This document shows, in pieces, positions 1 to 6,443 of a stretch of DNA of 7,202 nucleotides; the first letter of the stretch is position 1; every line of letters starts with the position of its first letter. The notes under the pieces are model-generated. The model had not been told where the DNA came from. It worked only from the letters and a program-made list of their open reading frames with translations, and made no database searches. A program made the translations under genes and the position numbers. This DNA comes from Alphaproteobacteria bacterium. GTDB lineage: Bacteria > Pseudomonadota > Alphaproteobacteria > Sphingomonadales > Rhodothalassiaceae. The DNA lies in contig RFKS01000032.1 in assembly GCA_003694205.1 (NCBI GenBank), positions 1 to 7,202 on the forward strand, read 5' to 3'.

Positions 1-1733
1 ATCTGATCCTCATCGGCCGACGGCCGCTCGAGGCGGGGCCGCGCATCTTCAAGCAGAATGTCGACACCTGGCTCGTCACCGGCGCGCTCGAGGGCAATCT
101 CGCGGTCGCCGACCGTCAGGTCTTCTGGGACTTCAACGTCACCTGGTCGCAGAACCAGGCGAACCAGCGCAAGTTCGGGGCCTTCAACGCCCGCAAGCTG
201 GCGCTCGCGCTGGGTCCGGTCGATGAATGCGCGCGGATCCCCGGCTGCGTGCCGTTCAACATCTTCGGCGGCCAGGGCCCCGACGGAACGGGCTCGATCA
301 CCAAGGAGATGCTCGATTTCGTCACCTTCGTGCAGAAGGACGAAAGCCAGCAGCAGCTTTTCGATCTCACCTTCAACATCACCGGCGACCTGTTCGATCT
401 GCCGGCCGGACCGCTCGGCTATGCGCTGGGTTACGAGCACCGCAAGGAGACCGGGTTCTTCACGCCCGATTCGGTGGTCTCGTCCGGTGAGACGGCGGGC
501 GTGCCGGCCTCGCCCACGGACGGCGGCTTCAATGTCGACGAGTTCTATGGCGAGATCAATGTGCCGCTCCTTGCCGATCTGCCGCTCGTGCAGCGCCTCG
601 AGGCGAGCGGTTCCTTCCGTATCTCGGACTACAATCTCTTCGGTTCGAACACGGTGTTCAAGTTCGGCGGCAACTGGCGGGTCAATTCCGACCTCCTGAT
701 CCGCGGCAGCTATTCGGAAGGCTTCCGCGCGCCGGGCATCGGCGAGCTGTTCAACACCGGTTCGCGCTTTGATGCCACGATCACCGATCCCTGCTCGAAC
801 GCGACCGGGGCGACACTTGTCAACTGCACGGCCCTCGGTGTGCCGGCCAGCTTCGTGCAGATCAACCCGCAGATCAGCGTCAATACCGGCGGCAACCCGA
901 ACCTGAAGCCCGAGACCTCGGACAACTGGACCGTCGGCTTTGCCTACAGGCCCTCCTTCGTCGAGGAGGCACTGGGGGTCGAGAGCGTGGTGATCGAGGC
1001 CAACTACTACAATATCGAGCTCAATGGTGCGATCCAGGCGCTCAATGCCCAGGACCAGCTCAATCAGTGTGTGGCGACCCTCGATCCCCTGTTCTGCTCG
1101 GGCATCAGTCGCGGGCCGGGCGGCTCGATCGTGCGCTTTGAAAACCAGCTCACCAATATCGGCCGCATCGAAACCGACGGTATCGACTGGTCGCTGACGG
1201 TGACCACCGAGGAGAGCGATCTCGGTCGCTTCCGTGTCGCCTGGAACAATACGCTGCTCGACGATTTCAAGGAGTTCACGCTCGGGCCCTCGGGTGCGCT
1301 CGTAGGCGTGCAGCGCGCCGGCACCGAGCTCGGCTCGCCCGAGCGCGGCTTCGTCGAGTACAAGTCGTCGGTGGTGCTCGACTGGTTCTTCCGCGAGTTT
1401 TCGGCCAACGTGAACGTGCGCTATATGAGCGCGATCACTGAGGTTTGCGGCGGCAGCCTGTTCGATTTCGGCAAGCAGGATCTCTGTTCCGATCCGGGGC
1501 CGAGCTCGGACAATCCCGGCACCAACAAGATCGGCAGCCGCATCTATACCGATGTGCAGGTTTCCTGGACGCCGCAATTCTTCGACGGAAAGGCGACGGT
1601 CTCGATCGGTGTCAACAATATCACGAAGACCGACACGCCGTTGTGCTTCAGCTGCGATCTCAACAGCTTCGACGGGACGCTCTATCCCATTCCGGGGCGT
1701 TTCGGCTATGCGCGCCTGACCTATAACTTCTAG
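1..1733 (+). CDS. TonB-dependent outer-membrane receptor, C-terminal part (5' truncated)
   Basis: The frame is open from the left edge (first full codon at position 3) to a TAG at 1731-1733, giving 576 visible residues. The N-terminal signal peptide, TonB box and most or all of the plug lie outside the window. What remains is beta-barrel: alternating aromatic/polar strands, the receptor-like stretch FNITGDLFDLPAGPLGYALG near 373-432, a YSEGFRAPGIGELF-type segment near 711-752, an NPNLKPETSDNWTVG segment near 894-940, and the ending YARLTYNF with a C-terminal Phe, the usual signal for outer-membrane barrel insertion. Family knowledge: such receptors import siderophore-iron, cobalamin or other scarce ligands using TonB-ExbBD energy. 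The ligand cannot be read from this sequence. All ten visible cysteines fall in five close pairs, probably in surface loops. No ExbB, ExbD, TonB or ABC importer gene is nearby. A strong terminator follows, so this is the last gene of its transcript. Confidence 0.93.
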   Translation, partial: LILIGRRPLEAGPRIFKQNVDTWLVTGALEGNLAVADRQVFWDFNVTWSQNQANQRKFGAFNARKLALALGPVDECARIPGCVPFNIFGGQGPDGTGSITKEMLDFVTFVQKDESQQQLFDLTFNITGDLFDLPAGPLGYALGYEHRKETGFFTPDSVVSSGETAGVPASPTDGGFNVDEFYGEINVPLLADLPLVQRLEASGSFRISDYNLFGSNTVFKFGGNWRVNSDLLIRGSYSEGFRAPGIGELFNTGSRFDATITDPCSNATGATLVNCTALGVPASFVQINPQISVNTGGNPNLKPETSDNWTVGFAYRPSFVEEALGVESVVIEANYYNIELNGAIQALNAQDQLNQCVATLDPLFCSGISRGPGGSIVRFENQLTNIGRIETDGIDWSLTVTTEESDLGRFRVAWNNTLLDDFKEFTLGPSGALVGVQRAGTELGSPERGFVEYKSSVVLDWFFREFSANVNVRYMSAITEVCGGSLFDFGKQDLCSDPGPSSDNPGTNKIGSRIYTDVQVSWTPQFFDGKATVSIGVNNITKTDTPLCFSCDLNSFDGTLYPIPGRFGYARLTYNF

Positions 1734-1754
1734 CTTCGCAAACCGCCGGCGCGC

Positions 1755-1788
1755 GGGAGCGGTCCCGGATCGGGGCCGCTCCCTCTTT
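1755..1788 (+). terminator. Rho-independent terminator after the TonB-dependent receptor
   Basis: The arms GGGAGCGG (1755-1762) and CCGCTCCC (1776-1783) pair perfectly. Inside them CCCG (1764-1767) pairs with CGGG (1771-1774), and a T-G wobble joins the two blocks, giving a 13-bp stem with a 3-nt GAT loop. A short T-rich tail, TCTTT, follows at 1784-1788. The hairpin lies 21 bp after the receptor stop and 12 bp beyond the end of the convergent fmt gene. It may also help stop fmt transcripts, but there is no T-run on that side. Confidence 0.85.
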
Positions 1789-1800
1789 CATGCGTGCCCC

Positions 1801-2724
1801 TCAGTCGAAGCGACTGCCCGGGGGGAGCGAAAAGCCCCTCAGGAATGCCTCCACGGGGAGCGCCTTGCGCCCCGCACGCTTGAGAGCCGTAATGCGGAAG
1901 GCTCCCTCGCCGCAGGCGATGGTGAGCCGATCGTCGAGCAACGTGCCGGGCGTGCCGGCGCCCTCGGCGGGTTGCCCCGAGAGGATGACGAGCCGCTCCT
2001 CCCGCCAGACCGACCAGGCGCCGGGCGCGGGCGCGAAGGCGCGCACCTGGCGGTCGACCGATAGCGCCGGCGCGTGCCAGTCGATGCGGCGCTCGGCGGG
2101 CGTGATCTTCGGTGCATGGGTGACCCCGTCGGCGGGCTGGGCCCGTGGCGCAAGGCGCCCCGCGGCCAGCTCCTCGAGTGCCGTGACCACGAGCCGGCCA
2201 CCGAGGGCGGCGAGGCGGTCGTGCAGCTCGCCCGCGGTTTCGCGTGGGCCGATCGGCACCGCCTCCTGCAGGAGGATGGGACCGGTGTCGAGCCCGGCGT
2301 CCATCTGCATGATCGTGATCCCGGTCTCGCGATCGCCGGCGAGGATGGCGCGCTGGATCGGCGCCGCCCCGCGCCAGCGCGGCAGGAGCGAGGCGTGGAC
2401 ATTGAGACAGCCGAGCCGCGGTGCGTCGAGGATCGCCTGCGGCAGAATGAGGCCGTAGGCGGCGACCACGGCGGCATCGAGGTCGAGCGCCGCGAAGGCG
2501 GCTTGCGTTGCGGCATCACGCAGGCTTGCCGGCGTGCGCACGGGGAGGCCGCGGGCTTCAGCCATATGATGGACCGCGCCCTTGCGCGGCGCCTGACCGC
2601 GGCCCGCCGGGCGCGGCGGCTGGGTGTAAACGGCGACGATCTTGTGCCCGGCCTCGAGGAGCGCCTCGAGGCTCGGAATCGCAAAATCGGGGGTGCCGAA
2701 AAAGGCAAGACGCAGGCCGCGCAT
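1801..2724 (-). CDS. fmt: Methionyl-tRNA formyltransferase
   Basis: The 307-residue product transfers a formyl group from 10-formyltetrahydrofolate to Met-tRNA(fMet), making the initiator for bacterial translation in the cytoplasm. The length is normal for Fmt. The N-terminal FGTPDFA motif is at residues 9-15, and the tRNA-contacting loop region follows near 34-50 ([10 protein letters not shown]). The catalytic block has Asn108, His110 and Asp146, in [17 protein letters not shown] and [10 protein letters not shown], at the same numbering as I recall for the E. coli enzyme. A C-terminal OB-like domain runs from about residue 205 ([11 protein letters not shown]) to the end. The ATG at 2724 puts [14 protein letters not shown] in frame and has a GGGAG about 10 nt upstream. 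The gene starts 30 bp after the def stop, so the two very probably share one mRNA in the common order def-fmt. No rsmB or truA follows; the next gene is convergent. Confidence 0.97.
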   Translation of the reverse strand: MRGLRLAFFGTPDFAIPSLEALLEAGHKIVAVYTQPPRPAGRGQAPRKGAVHHMAEARGLPVRTPASLRDAATQAAFAALDLDAAVVAAYGLILPQAILDAPRLGCLNVHASLLPRWRGAAPIQRAILAGDRETGITIMQMDAGLDTGPILLQEAVPIGPRETAGELHDRLAALGGRLVVTALEELAAGRLAPRAQPADGVTHAPKITPAERRIDWHAPALSVDRQVRAFAPAPGAWSVWREERLVILSGQPAEGAGTPGTLLDDRLTIACGEGAFRITALKRAGRKALPVEAFLRGFSLPPGSRFD

Positions 2725-2754
2725 CGCATGGGTCTCCCGGATTCGGGACGCGGT

Positions 2755-3273
2755 CTAGATGACCACGGTCTCGCGTTCGGCCTTGGCCACCTTGCGGATG
2801 ATCATGTCGCGCCGCAACTTCGAGAGATAGTCGATGAAGAGACGCCCGTCCAAATGGTCGATCTCGTGCTGCAGGCAGGTGGCAAGCAGCCCGTCGGCCT
2901 CGATCTCGGCGGGTTCTCCCGCGCGGTCGAGATAGGCGATGCGGCAGCGTGCCGGGCGCTCGACCTCGGCATAATGCTCGGGGATCGAAAGACAGCCCTC
3001 GTTGTAGACATGGGTCTCGTCCGAGGTCCACAGGATCTCCGGATTGATGAGGATATGGGGCTGTCGCTCGTCCTCCTCGCCGCCGACATCGGCAACGAGA
3101 AGGCGCCGCGGCACGCCCACCTGGATCGCGGCGAGACCGATCCCGGGCGCCGCATACATGGTTTCGAGCATGTCATCGACGAGACGCTGCAAATCGGCGT
3201 CGACGCGCTCGACCGGCGCGCTTTTCGTCCGCAGCAGCGGATCCGTCGTCGTGATGATCTTGCGGATCGCCAT
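2755..3273 (-). CDS. def: Peptide deformylase
   Basis: This 172-residue metalloenzyme removes the formyl group from the N-terminal Met of nascent proteins, undoing the modification added by the product of the next gene. All three family motifs are intact: GIGLAAIQ at 44-51 (Gln51), EGCLS at 92-96 (Cys94, metal ligand) and QHEIDH at 135-140 (His136 and His140, metal ligands; Glu137, catalytic base). The canonical EGCLS and the length fit a typical gram-negative type 1 enzyme, normally Fe(II)-dependent. The frame extends 9 codons further to a GTG at 3300. I chose the ATG at 3273 because AGGAG sits 4 nt upstream and MAIRKIITTTDPLL is the family's usual N-terminus. A candidate promoter at 3305-3333 would also start transcription near the GTG, making that start unlikely. 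Confidence 0.97.
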   Translation of the reverse strand: MAIRKIITTTDPLLRTKSAPVERVDADLQRLVDDMLETMYAAPGIGLAAIQVGVPRRLLVADVGGEEDERQPHILINPEILWTSDETHVYNEGCLSIPEHYAEVERPARCRIAYLDRAGEPAEIEADGLLATCLQHEIDHLDGRLFIDYLSKLRRDMIIRKVAKAERETVVI

Positions 3274-3304
3274 CGTCTCCTGCCTGTCCCGGCATCTCAC
3301 CGCC

Positions 3305-3333
3305 TACCTAAGCATCGCGCCGCACCGGGTCAA
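3305..3333 (-). promoter_or_regulatory. Candidate promoter of def-fmt
   Basis: On the minus strand TTGACC (3333-3328) matches five of six bases of the -35 consensus. After 17 nt comes a weak -10, TAGGTA (3310-3305). Read against the Caulobacter-type housekeeping pattern (TTGACGS, 10-14 nt, GCTANAWC), the sequence TTGACCC, 13 nt, GCTTAGGT fits the first half well and the second half only partly. Transcription would begin near 3297, leaving a leader of about 24 nt before the def ATG. The site lies in the 70-bp gap between the GFA-family gene and def, so def-fmt can be expressed independently of that gene. Confidence 0.45.
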
Positions 3334-3343
3334 GCTGGCGCCT

Positions 3344-3745
3344 TCAGGCGCCTTCGCCATGGCGGGCGCGCAGGGCATCGATCTCCCGTTCCCAGTTCGC
3401 GCCGTCGAAGTCCGTGATCGTCACCGAGCGCACCGTCGCCGGGTCGACGCAGCCGAGATGGATCGAATACCCATCGGGATGCGAGCGCGGCACATAGAAG
3501 CTCTTGATACCGCAAACCCGGCAGAAAAGGTGGCGCGCCGTCCGCGTCCCGAACCTGTATTCCGCAAGCTGATCCTCACCGGCGAGAAGGTGAAAACGGT
3601 CCCCGGGCACGAGGATGTGGAGAAAGCCGGTCATACGGCAGATCGAGCAGTTGCAGCGCTCGACCGTGAGCGCCGCCGGTGCCTGGAAGATGAAGCGCAC
3701 GGCGCCGCAATGGCAACCGCCGCGATGTGCGACAAGTGCTGTCAT
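3344..3745 (-). CDS. GFA/CENP-V family zinc-binding protein
   Basis: The 133-residue product has the cysteine pattern of the GFA family (glutathione-dependent formaldehyde-activating enzyme, or CENP-V, fold). GGCHCGAVRF gives Cys11 and Cys13, CNCSICRMTG gives Cys31, Cys33 and Cys36, and FCRVCGIKSFYVP gives Cys75 and Cys78. By family knowledge, Cys11/13/75/78 would hold a structural zinc and the CxCxxC at 31-36 the second, functional zinc. The founding member was proposed to help condense glutathione with formaldehyde, but most members have no proven reaction, so a role in formaldehyde or other small-thiol-adduct chemistry is only a possibility. The protein is small and soluble, with no signal peptide. 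The ATG at 3745 is preceded by GAGGT about 8 nt upstream. The gene is divergent from a LysR regulator across 87 bp, which suggests that regulator controls it. No glutathione-dependent formaldehyde dehydrogenase gene is visible here. Confidence 0.9.
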   Translation of the reverse strand: MTALVAHRGGCHCGAVRFIFQAPAALTVERCNCSICRMTGFLHILVPGDRFHLLAGEDQLAEYRFGTRTARHLFCRVCGIKSFYVPRSHPDGYSIHLGCVDPATVRSVTITDFDGANWEREIDALRARHGEGA

Positions 3746-3832
3746 GACGCAACCTCATGGCACGAGCGGGCGCTCGGGGGAAGGGGCTGCGGCCGTGCCT
3801 GTGGCGGTAGCCGGCACCCATGTTATACAGGA
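3746..3832. promoter_or_regulatory. Divergent control region between the GFA-family gene and the LysR gene
   Basis: This 87-bp gap must carry the start signals of both neighbours. It contains a perfect palindrome, CGAGCG-GG-CGCTCG (3763-3776), and a GTGCC-N13-GGCAC inverted repeat (3795-3799 and 3813-3817); a further GGCAC lies at 3759-3763. LysR-type proteins usually bind interrupted dyads of about 15 bp in such gaps, so either element could be an operator. No dyad with a clear T-N11-A core was found. Next to the LysR start, the AT-rich TGTTATACAG (3821-3830) offers TATACA on the plus strand and TATAAC on the minus strand as possible -10 elements. Neither has a convincing -35. The operator role is inferred from gene layout. 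Confidence 0.35.
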
Positions 3833-4816
3833 ATGCAGAGCAGACAGGCAGGAAAGGGCGGCACCATTCAGGAATATACACTCGACTGGGCCGATATCGC
3901 GCTCTTTCTCGCCGCCGCCGAGGCCGGGACCCTGTCGCAGGCGGCGCGGTCGCTCGGGTGCAGCCAGCCCACCGTCGGCCGGCGGCTGGATGCGCTGGAG
4001 AAGAGGCTCGGCACGGCGCTCTTCGTACGCACCGCGCGCGGGCTTCGCCTCACCGACGTCGGGTTCACCATTCTCGAGAACGCCGAGCGCATGCGGGCCG
4101 AGGCACGGGCGATCCTGCGACTGGCTGAGGGCCATGACCGCGGTCTCGCCGGTCCGGTAACGATTTCCGTCGTCGAGGGAATGAGCCATCTGTGGCTGAT
4201 TCCGCAGCTGCGGCTGTTTCAGGAACGCTATCCGGAGATTCATGTCCGGGTGCGGGTCGAGGACGAGGCCGCCGATCTCGTCCAGCGCGAGGCCGATATT
4301 GCCCTGCGCATGTTCCGCCCGCGGCAGAATTCGCTGATCGCGAAGAAGGCGGCGCGGATCGCGTTCGGCATCTTCGCCGCCGAGAGCTATCTCGCCCGCG
4401 CCGGGATACCGCGGTCGCTTGCGGATCTGGAGTCGCACCGGATCATCACCGGACAGTCGGGGAGCGGGGGCGAGATACGTGGTGCGGACGGCGACACGCG
4501 GCCGCTGCCCGGCCGTGTCGTCTTTTCCTCGAACAGTCCCGAGGCCACCATGGCGGCGCTGGTCAACGGTCTCGGCGTCGGCATCCATTGTGTCGCCTGG
4601 GCGCGCGGCTATGCCGATCTCGTGCAGATTCTGCCTGACGTGGACGCGGGGGGCGTCGATGTCTGGCTCGTCACCCATGAGGATCTGCGCCGCAGCGCCC
4701 GCATCCGTGCCATGTTCGACTTTCTCGCCGAGCGCCTTGCCGCCGATGCGCCCATCTTTGCCGGCCGCGCCCCACCGAACTGGCCGTTTCTCGGCGGTGC
4801 TCCCGCCGCGTCATGA
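3833..4816 (+). CDS. LysR-type transcriptional regulator
   Basis: The 327-residue product has the two-domain LysR layout. The N-terminal winged helix-turn-helix covers about residues 18-76, with the recognition region in GTLSQAARSLGCSQPTVGRR and the wing at GTALFVRTARGLRLTDVG. A linker helix spans about 77-105. The periplasmic-binding-protein-like effector domain runs from about 107 (GPVTISVVEGMSHLWLIPQL) to 305. The recognition helix has SQPTVGRRL where many members have SQPAVSRQI; this variant is common in alphaproteobacterial regulators. The end is Pro-rich and slightly longer than usual. The ATG at 3833 is the only plausible in-frame start near the domain, but AGGA lies only 1 nt upstream, too close for a normal ribosome site, so the start is uncertain by some residues. 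Its inducer is unknown. The divergent GFA-family gene is the likely target, and self-repression would be typical. Confidence 0.93.
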   Translation: MQSRQAGKGGTIQEYTLDWADIALFLAAAEAGTLSQAARSLGCSQPTVGRRLDALEKRLGTALFVRTARGLRLTDVGFTILENAERMRAEARAILRLAEGHDRGLAGPVTISVVEGMSHLWLIPQLRLFQERYPEIHVRVRVEDEAADLVQREADIALRMFRPRQNSLIAKKAARIAFGIFAAESYLARAGIPRSLADLESHRIITGQSGSGGEIRGADGDTRPLPGRVVFSSNSPEATMAALVNGLGVGIHCVAWARGYADLVQILPDVDAGGVDVWLVTHEDLRRSARIRAMFDFLAERLAADAPIFAGRAPPNWPFLGGAPAAS

Positions 4817-4884
4817 CCTCGCACCGGATCGTCCCCGTCAGGAGCGCCGGAACGGCCCGAGAGCGACGCACTGCCCGCGCTTCG

Positions 4885-4962
4885 CCCTTCGAGACGGGCC
4901 TTCGGCCCTCCTCAGGGCGAACGGGAACATGAATGCCGTTCGCCCTGAGCCCCGTCGAAGGG
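4885..4962. repeat. REP-like branched extragenic palindrome
   Basis: The core is a perfect 14-bp stem, CTCAGGGCGAACGG (4911-4924) against CCGTTCGCCCTGAG (4936-4949), around an 11-nt loop. Outer arms CCCTTCGA (4885-4892) and TCGAAGGG (4955-4962) also pair. Between the outer and inner stems on the left side is an extra small hairpin, GGGCC-TTC-GGCCC (4896-4908), so the whole would fold as a Y. The motif CCGTTCGCCCTGAG...GTCGAAGGG resembles a dispersed repeat I know from many sphingomonad-type and other proteobacterial genomes. It lies 68 bp after the LysR stop and 68 bp beyond the end of the convergent TPR gene, so it could also protect or terminate either mRNA. Only one copy is present in this window. 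Confidence 0.75.
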
Positions 4963-4990
4963 TGAACGGGGCATCTCGCGCTTCGGAATA

Positions 4991-5002
4991 CCCCTTGCGG
5001 GG
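4991..5002 (-). terminator. Small hairpin after the downstream TPR gene, possible weak terminator
   Basis: CCCC-TTGC-GGGG forms a 4-bp, all-GC stem 28 bp beyond the TPR gene stop. There is no T-run after it on the minus strand. A second 4-bp dyad, GGAC-ACA-GTCC (5021-5031), touches the stop codon. Termination for this transcript could instead depend on Rho or on the larger palindrome at 4885-4962. Confidence 0.2.
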
Positions 5003-5030
5003 CTCCACGAGGGCGAAAGGGGACACAGTC

Positions 5031-5507
5031 CTACTGTTCGGCTGCGAGGCGTCTGTGCAGGAGAGCGAGATTGGCCTCGATCGCCGGCTCCCCGGGGGCG
5101 AGGTCACGCGCGCGCTCGAAATCCCGGCGTGCAGCCGCAAGGCGCCCGAGATCGAACGCCGCCGCGCCGCGATTGACATAGCCGCGCCAGTCTCCCGGTG
5201 CGAGGGCGATGGCCGTATCGCAATGCGCGAGCGCCAGAGCGGCACGGCCGGCGAGACGATGGCCGACGCACAGGAGTGCCTCGGCCGCTTGATAAAGGCG
5301 GATTTCGGTCGCCGTGCGCTGCGCCCGACTGGACGTCCGCACGCGCTCGGCATGGCGGATCGCCGTCTCCACACGGCCCGTGCGAAGGGCCTCGTTCGCC
5401 TGCCGCAGGCCGTCACTGCCGTGCAGCCAGATGGTCGTCGTCTGCGCCTGTGCCGCAAAACCGAGCACTATGGCGAGGAAAAGCCCAGAACCCCAGATCC
5501 GTTTCAT
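5031..5507 (-). CDS. Exported TPR-repeat protein (downstream copy)
   Basis: The 158-residue product begins with a signal peptide, MKRIWGSGLFLAIVLGFAAQA, with cleavage likely after Ala21 (A-Q-A), so it should be periplasmic. The mature part is helical and resembles tetratricopeptide repeats. A degenerate unit at about 32-57 starts LRQANEALRTGRVETAI. A second, at about 70-104, contains Cys80 and Cys96. The clearest, at about 107-138, reads WRGYVNRGAAAFDLGRLAAARRDFERARDLAP in two halves. A final helix follows, NLALLHRRL. TPR arrays bind partner proteins; no catalytic motif is visible. The frame also has ATGs at 5510 and 5522. I chose 5507 because AGGAG sits 7 nt before it, and that same AGGAG lies inside the coding region if 5522 is used. 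The protein aligns with the TPR product at 6444-6965, including both cysteines. It is the last gene of the minus-strand set, 125 bp after the lipoprotein gene. Confidence 0.85.
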   Translation of the reverse strand: MKRIWGSGLFLAIVLGFAAQAQTTTIWLHGSDGLRQANEALRTGRVETAIRHAERVRTSSRAQRTATEIRLYQAAEALLCVGHRLAGRAALALAHCDTAIALAPGDWRGYVNRGAAAFDLGRLAAARRDFERARDLAPGEPAIEANLALLHRRLAAEQ

Positions 5508-5632
5508 CATCGGTCTCCTCATCGGAACGAGACCCGGGATGTGAGGGCATGCGCTGGTGCATGCAATTGCGCAAACGCGCCGAATGGATATTCAGAAATG
5601 TATGGAACGATGCAGGAAAGCGCGGCGGCGGT

Positions 5633-6280
5633 TCAGATCATCACCGTGCCAAGCCGGTTGCGGCGGCCGCGGCTCGGCATCTCCAGCGAGGTGATGCGCC
5701 AATAGGACTGCGCAGTGCCATCCGACATGTCCATCTTGAGCGGCAGGCCAAGCTCGGGCGCATAATAGAGCGTACGCGTCACCCGCTTGCTCCGGCCGTC
5801 GATGGTCAGCTCGGTGCTGACCTGGATCAGGAAGACCTCGAACTCGCCCTCGCGGATCGGCAGCGTCGTCTCTTCGAGAACCGCCATCGTCACCCACAGC
5901 GTGCCGGTCATGCCGCCGGCGGGATAGGTCGTCGTGCCGGCGAAGCTCGTCTCCTTGCCGACCGCGAGCGGAAACAGGGAATCGATGGCGGCGGTATCGA
6001 ACTCGTTGACGAACTGCAGTGCGCCGTCATAGCCGGACAGCGAATAGAGCCCGCGATACTGCGTCCGCTCCGAGACGAGGCGGTCGTTCCAGCGGTACTG
6101 GAAGGTGGCGAGCGGACCGGACACGTCCACGACTTCGAGCTCGTAGCTTTGCCCGCCCATTGCGATCATCGCCCGCAGACCCTCTGGCAGCGGATAGGGC
6201 GCGCGGCGCTCCTCGGCGACATGGCAGGCGGCGAGCAGAAGGGTGAGCACGAGGGCAAGAAAGGCTGAAGCCGACCGCAT
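5633..6280 (-). CDS. Putative outer-membrane lipoprotein of unknown function
   Basis: The 215-residue product starts MRSASAFLALVLTLLLAAC: a short basic start, a hydrophobic run and the lipobox Leu16-Ala17-Ala18-Cys19, predicting lipidation of Cys19. His20 follows, not Asp, so Lol sorting to the outer membrane is likely. The rest alternates hydrophobic and polar residues as in a beta-rich fold, for example YELEVVDVSGPLATFQYRW at about 46-64 and FEVFLIQVSTELTIDG at about 147-162. The segment RTLYYAPELGLPLKMDM (about 169-185) recalls the late strand of DUF3108/TapB-like periplasmic proteins, a weak resemblance only. The ATG at 6280 is chosen because it begins the lipobox signal. The frame extends upstream to 6376, but that extension would bury the signal. 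No good Shine-Dalgarno is seen; a GGGA lies about 13 nt away. It sits between two related TPR genes on the same strand, so a joint envelope role is plausible but unproven. Confidence 0.8.
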   Translation of the reverse strand: MRSASAFLALVLTLLLAACHVAEERRAPYPLPEGLRAMIAMGGQSYELEVVDVSGPLATFQYRWNDRLVSERTQYRGLYSLSGYDGALQFVNEFDTAAIDSLFPLAVGKETSFAGTTTYPAGGMTGTLWVTMAVLEETTLPIREGEFEVFLIQVSTELTIDGRSKRVTRTLYYAPELGLPLKMDMSDGTAQSYWRITSLEMPSRGRRNRLGTVMI

Positions 6281-6310
6281 CACGACTGGGGTTCCCGGAT
6301 CGTTCGTTTC

Positions 6311-6340
6311 CTTGTAGCAGACAAGCCTTGCCGGAGAGAA
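6311..6340 (-). promoter_or_regulatory. Possible promoter of the lipoprotein gene
   Basis: On the minus strand GCTACAAG (6318-6311) matches seven of eight bases of the Caulobacter-type -10 pattern GCTANAWC. The -35 side has only TTCTCTC (about 6340-6334) and is weak. A start near 6304 would leave a leader of about 24 nt before the ATG at 6280. The 163-bp gap upstream of this gene is large enough for its own promoter. Confidence 0.22.
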
Positions 6341-6443
6341 GGGTACATCAGACCGCAGAGCGAATTTTCCCGGCAAATGTCATGCATCACCCGGCCCGAT
6401 GGAACCGCCGCCGCAAACAGTGACAACACTGGCCGGCCGGCGG

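Noticed and set aside
1839..2729. 296-codon minus-strand frame overlapping fmt
   Set aside because: It is an Arg/Ser/Pro-rich product in a different frame from fmt with no domain, a typical high-GC shadow.
3274..3300. GTG at 3300 as the def start
   Set aside because: It would add nine residues absent from the usual deformylase N-terminus and would put the AGGAG ribosome site inside the gene; the ATG at 3273 is better placed.
3337..3352. GGCGCC-TTCA-GGCGCC hairpin at the GFA-family stop codon as a terminator
   Set aside because: The stem is only 6 bp, its halves are self-palindromic and no T-run follows on the minus strand; it may be chance in GC-rich sequence.
2074..3417. 447-codon plus-strand open frame
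   Set aside because: It lies opposite fmt and def, both identified by intact catalytic motifs, so it is the open complement expected in high-GC DNA.
3044..3832. Long plus-strand in-frame extension upstream of the LysR gene
   Set aside because: It runs antisense through def and the GFA-family gene, has shadow-like composition and adds no recognisable domain; the LysR domain begins just after 3833.
5547..5574. Two GCATGC copies and TTGCGCAA between the lipoprotein and downstream TPR genes
   Set aside because: These are short self-palindromes with no recognisable operator pattern and no good -35/-10 pair beside them; not enough to call a site.
4419..5705. 428-codon plus-strand frame spanning the LysR gene end and the REP-like element
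   Set aside because: It reads through a known gene in another frame, a palindromic intergenic repeat and the antisense of a TPR gene; low-complexity composition.
5198..6268. 356-codon plus-strand open frame
   Set aside because: It is antisense to the lipoprotein and TPR genes, which have clear export signals and sensible codon use; the plus-strand product has no recognisable motif.
6281..6376. Upstream extension of the lipoprotein frame to an ATG at 6376
   Set aside because: It would place 32 residues before the lipobox signal, preventing normal recognition as a lipoprotein signal peptide.
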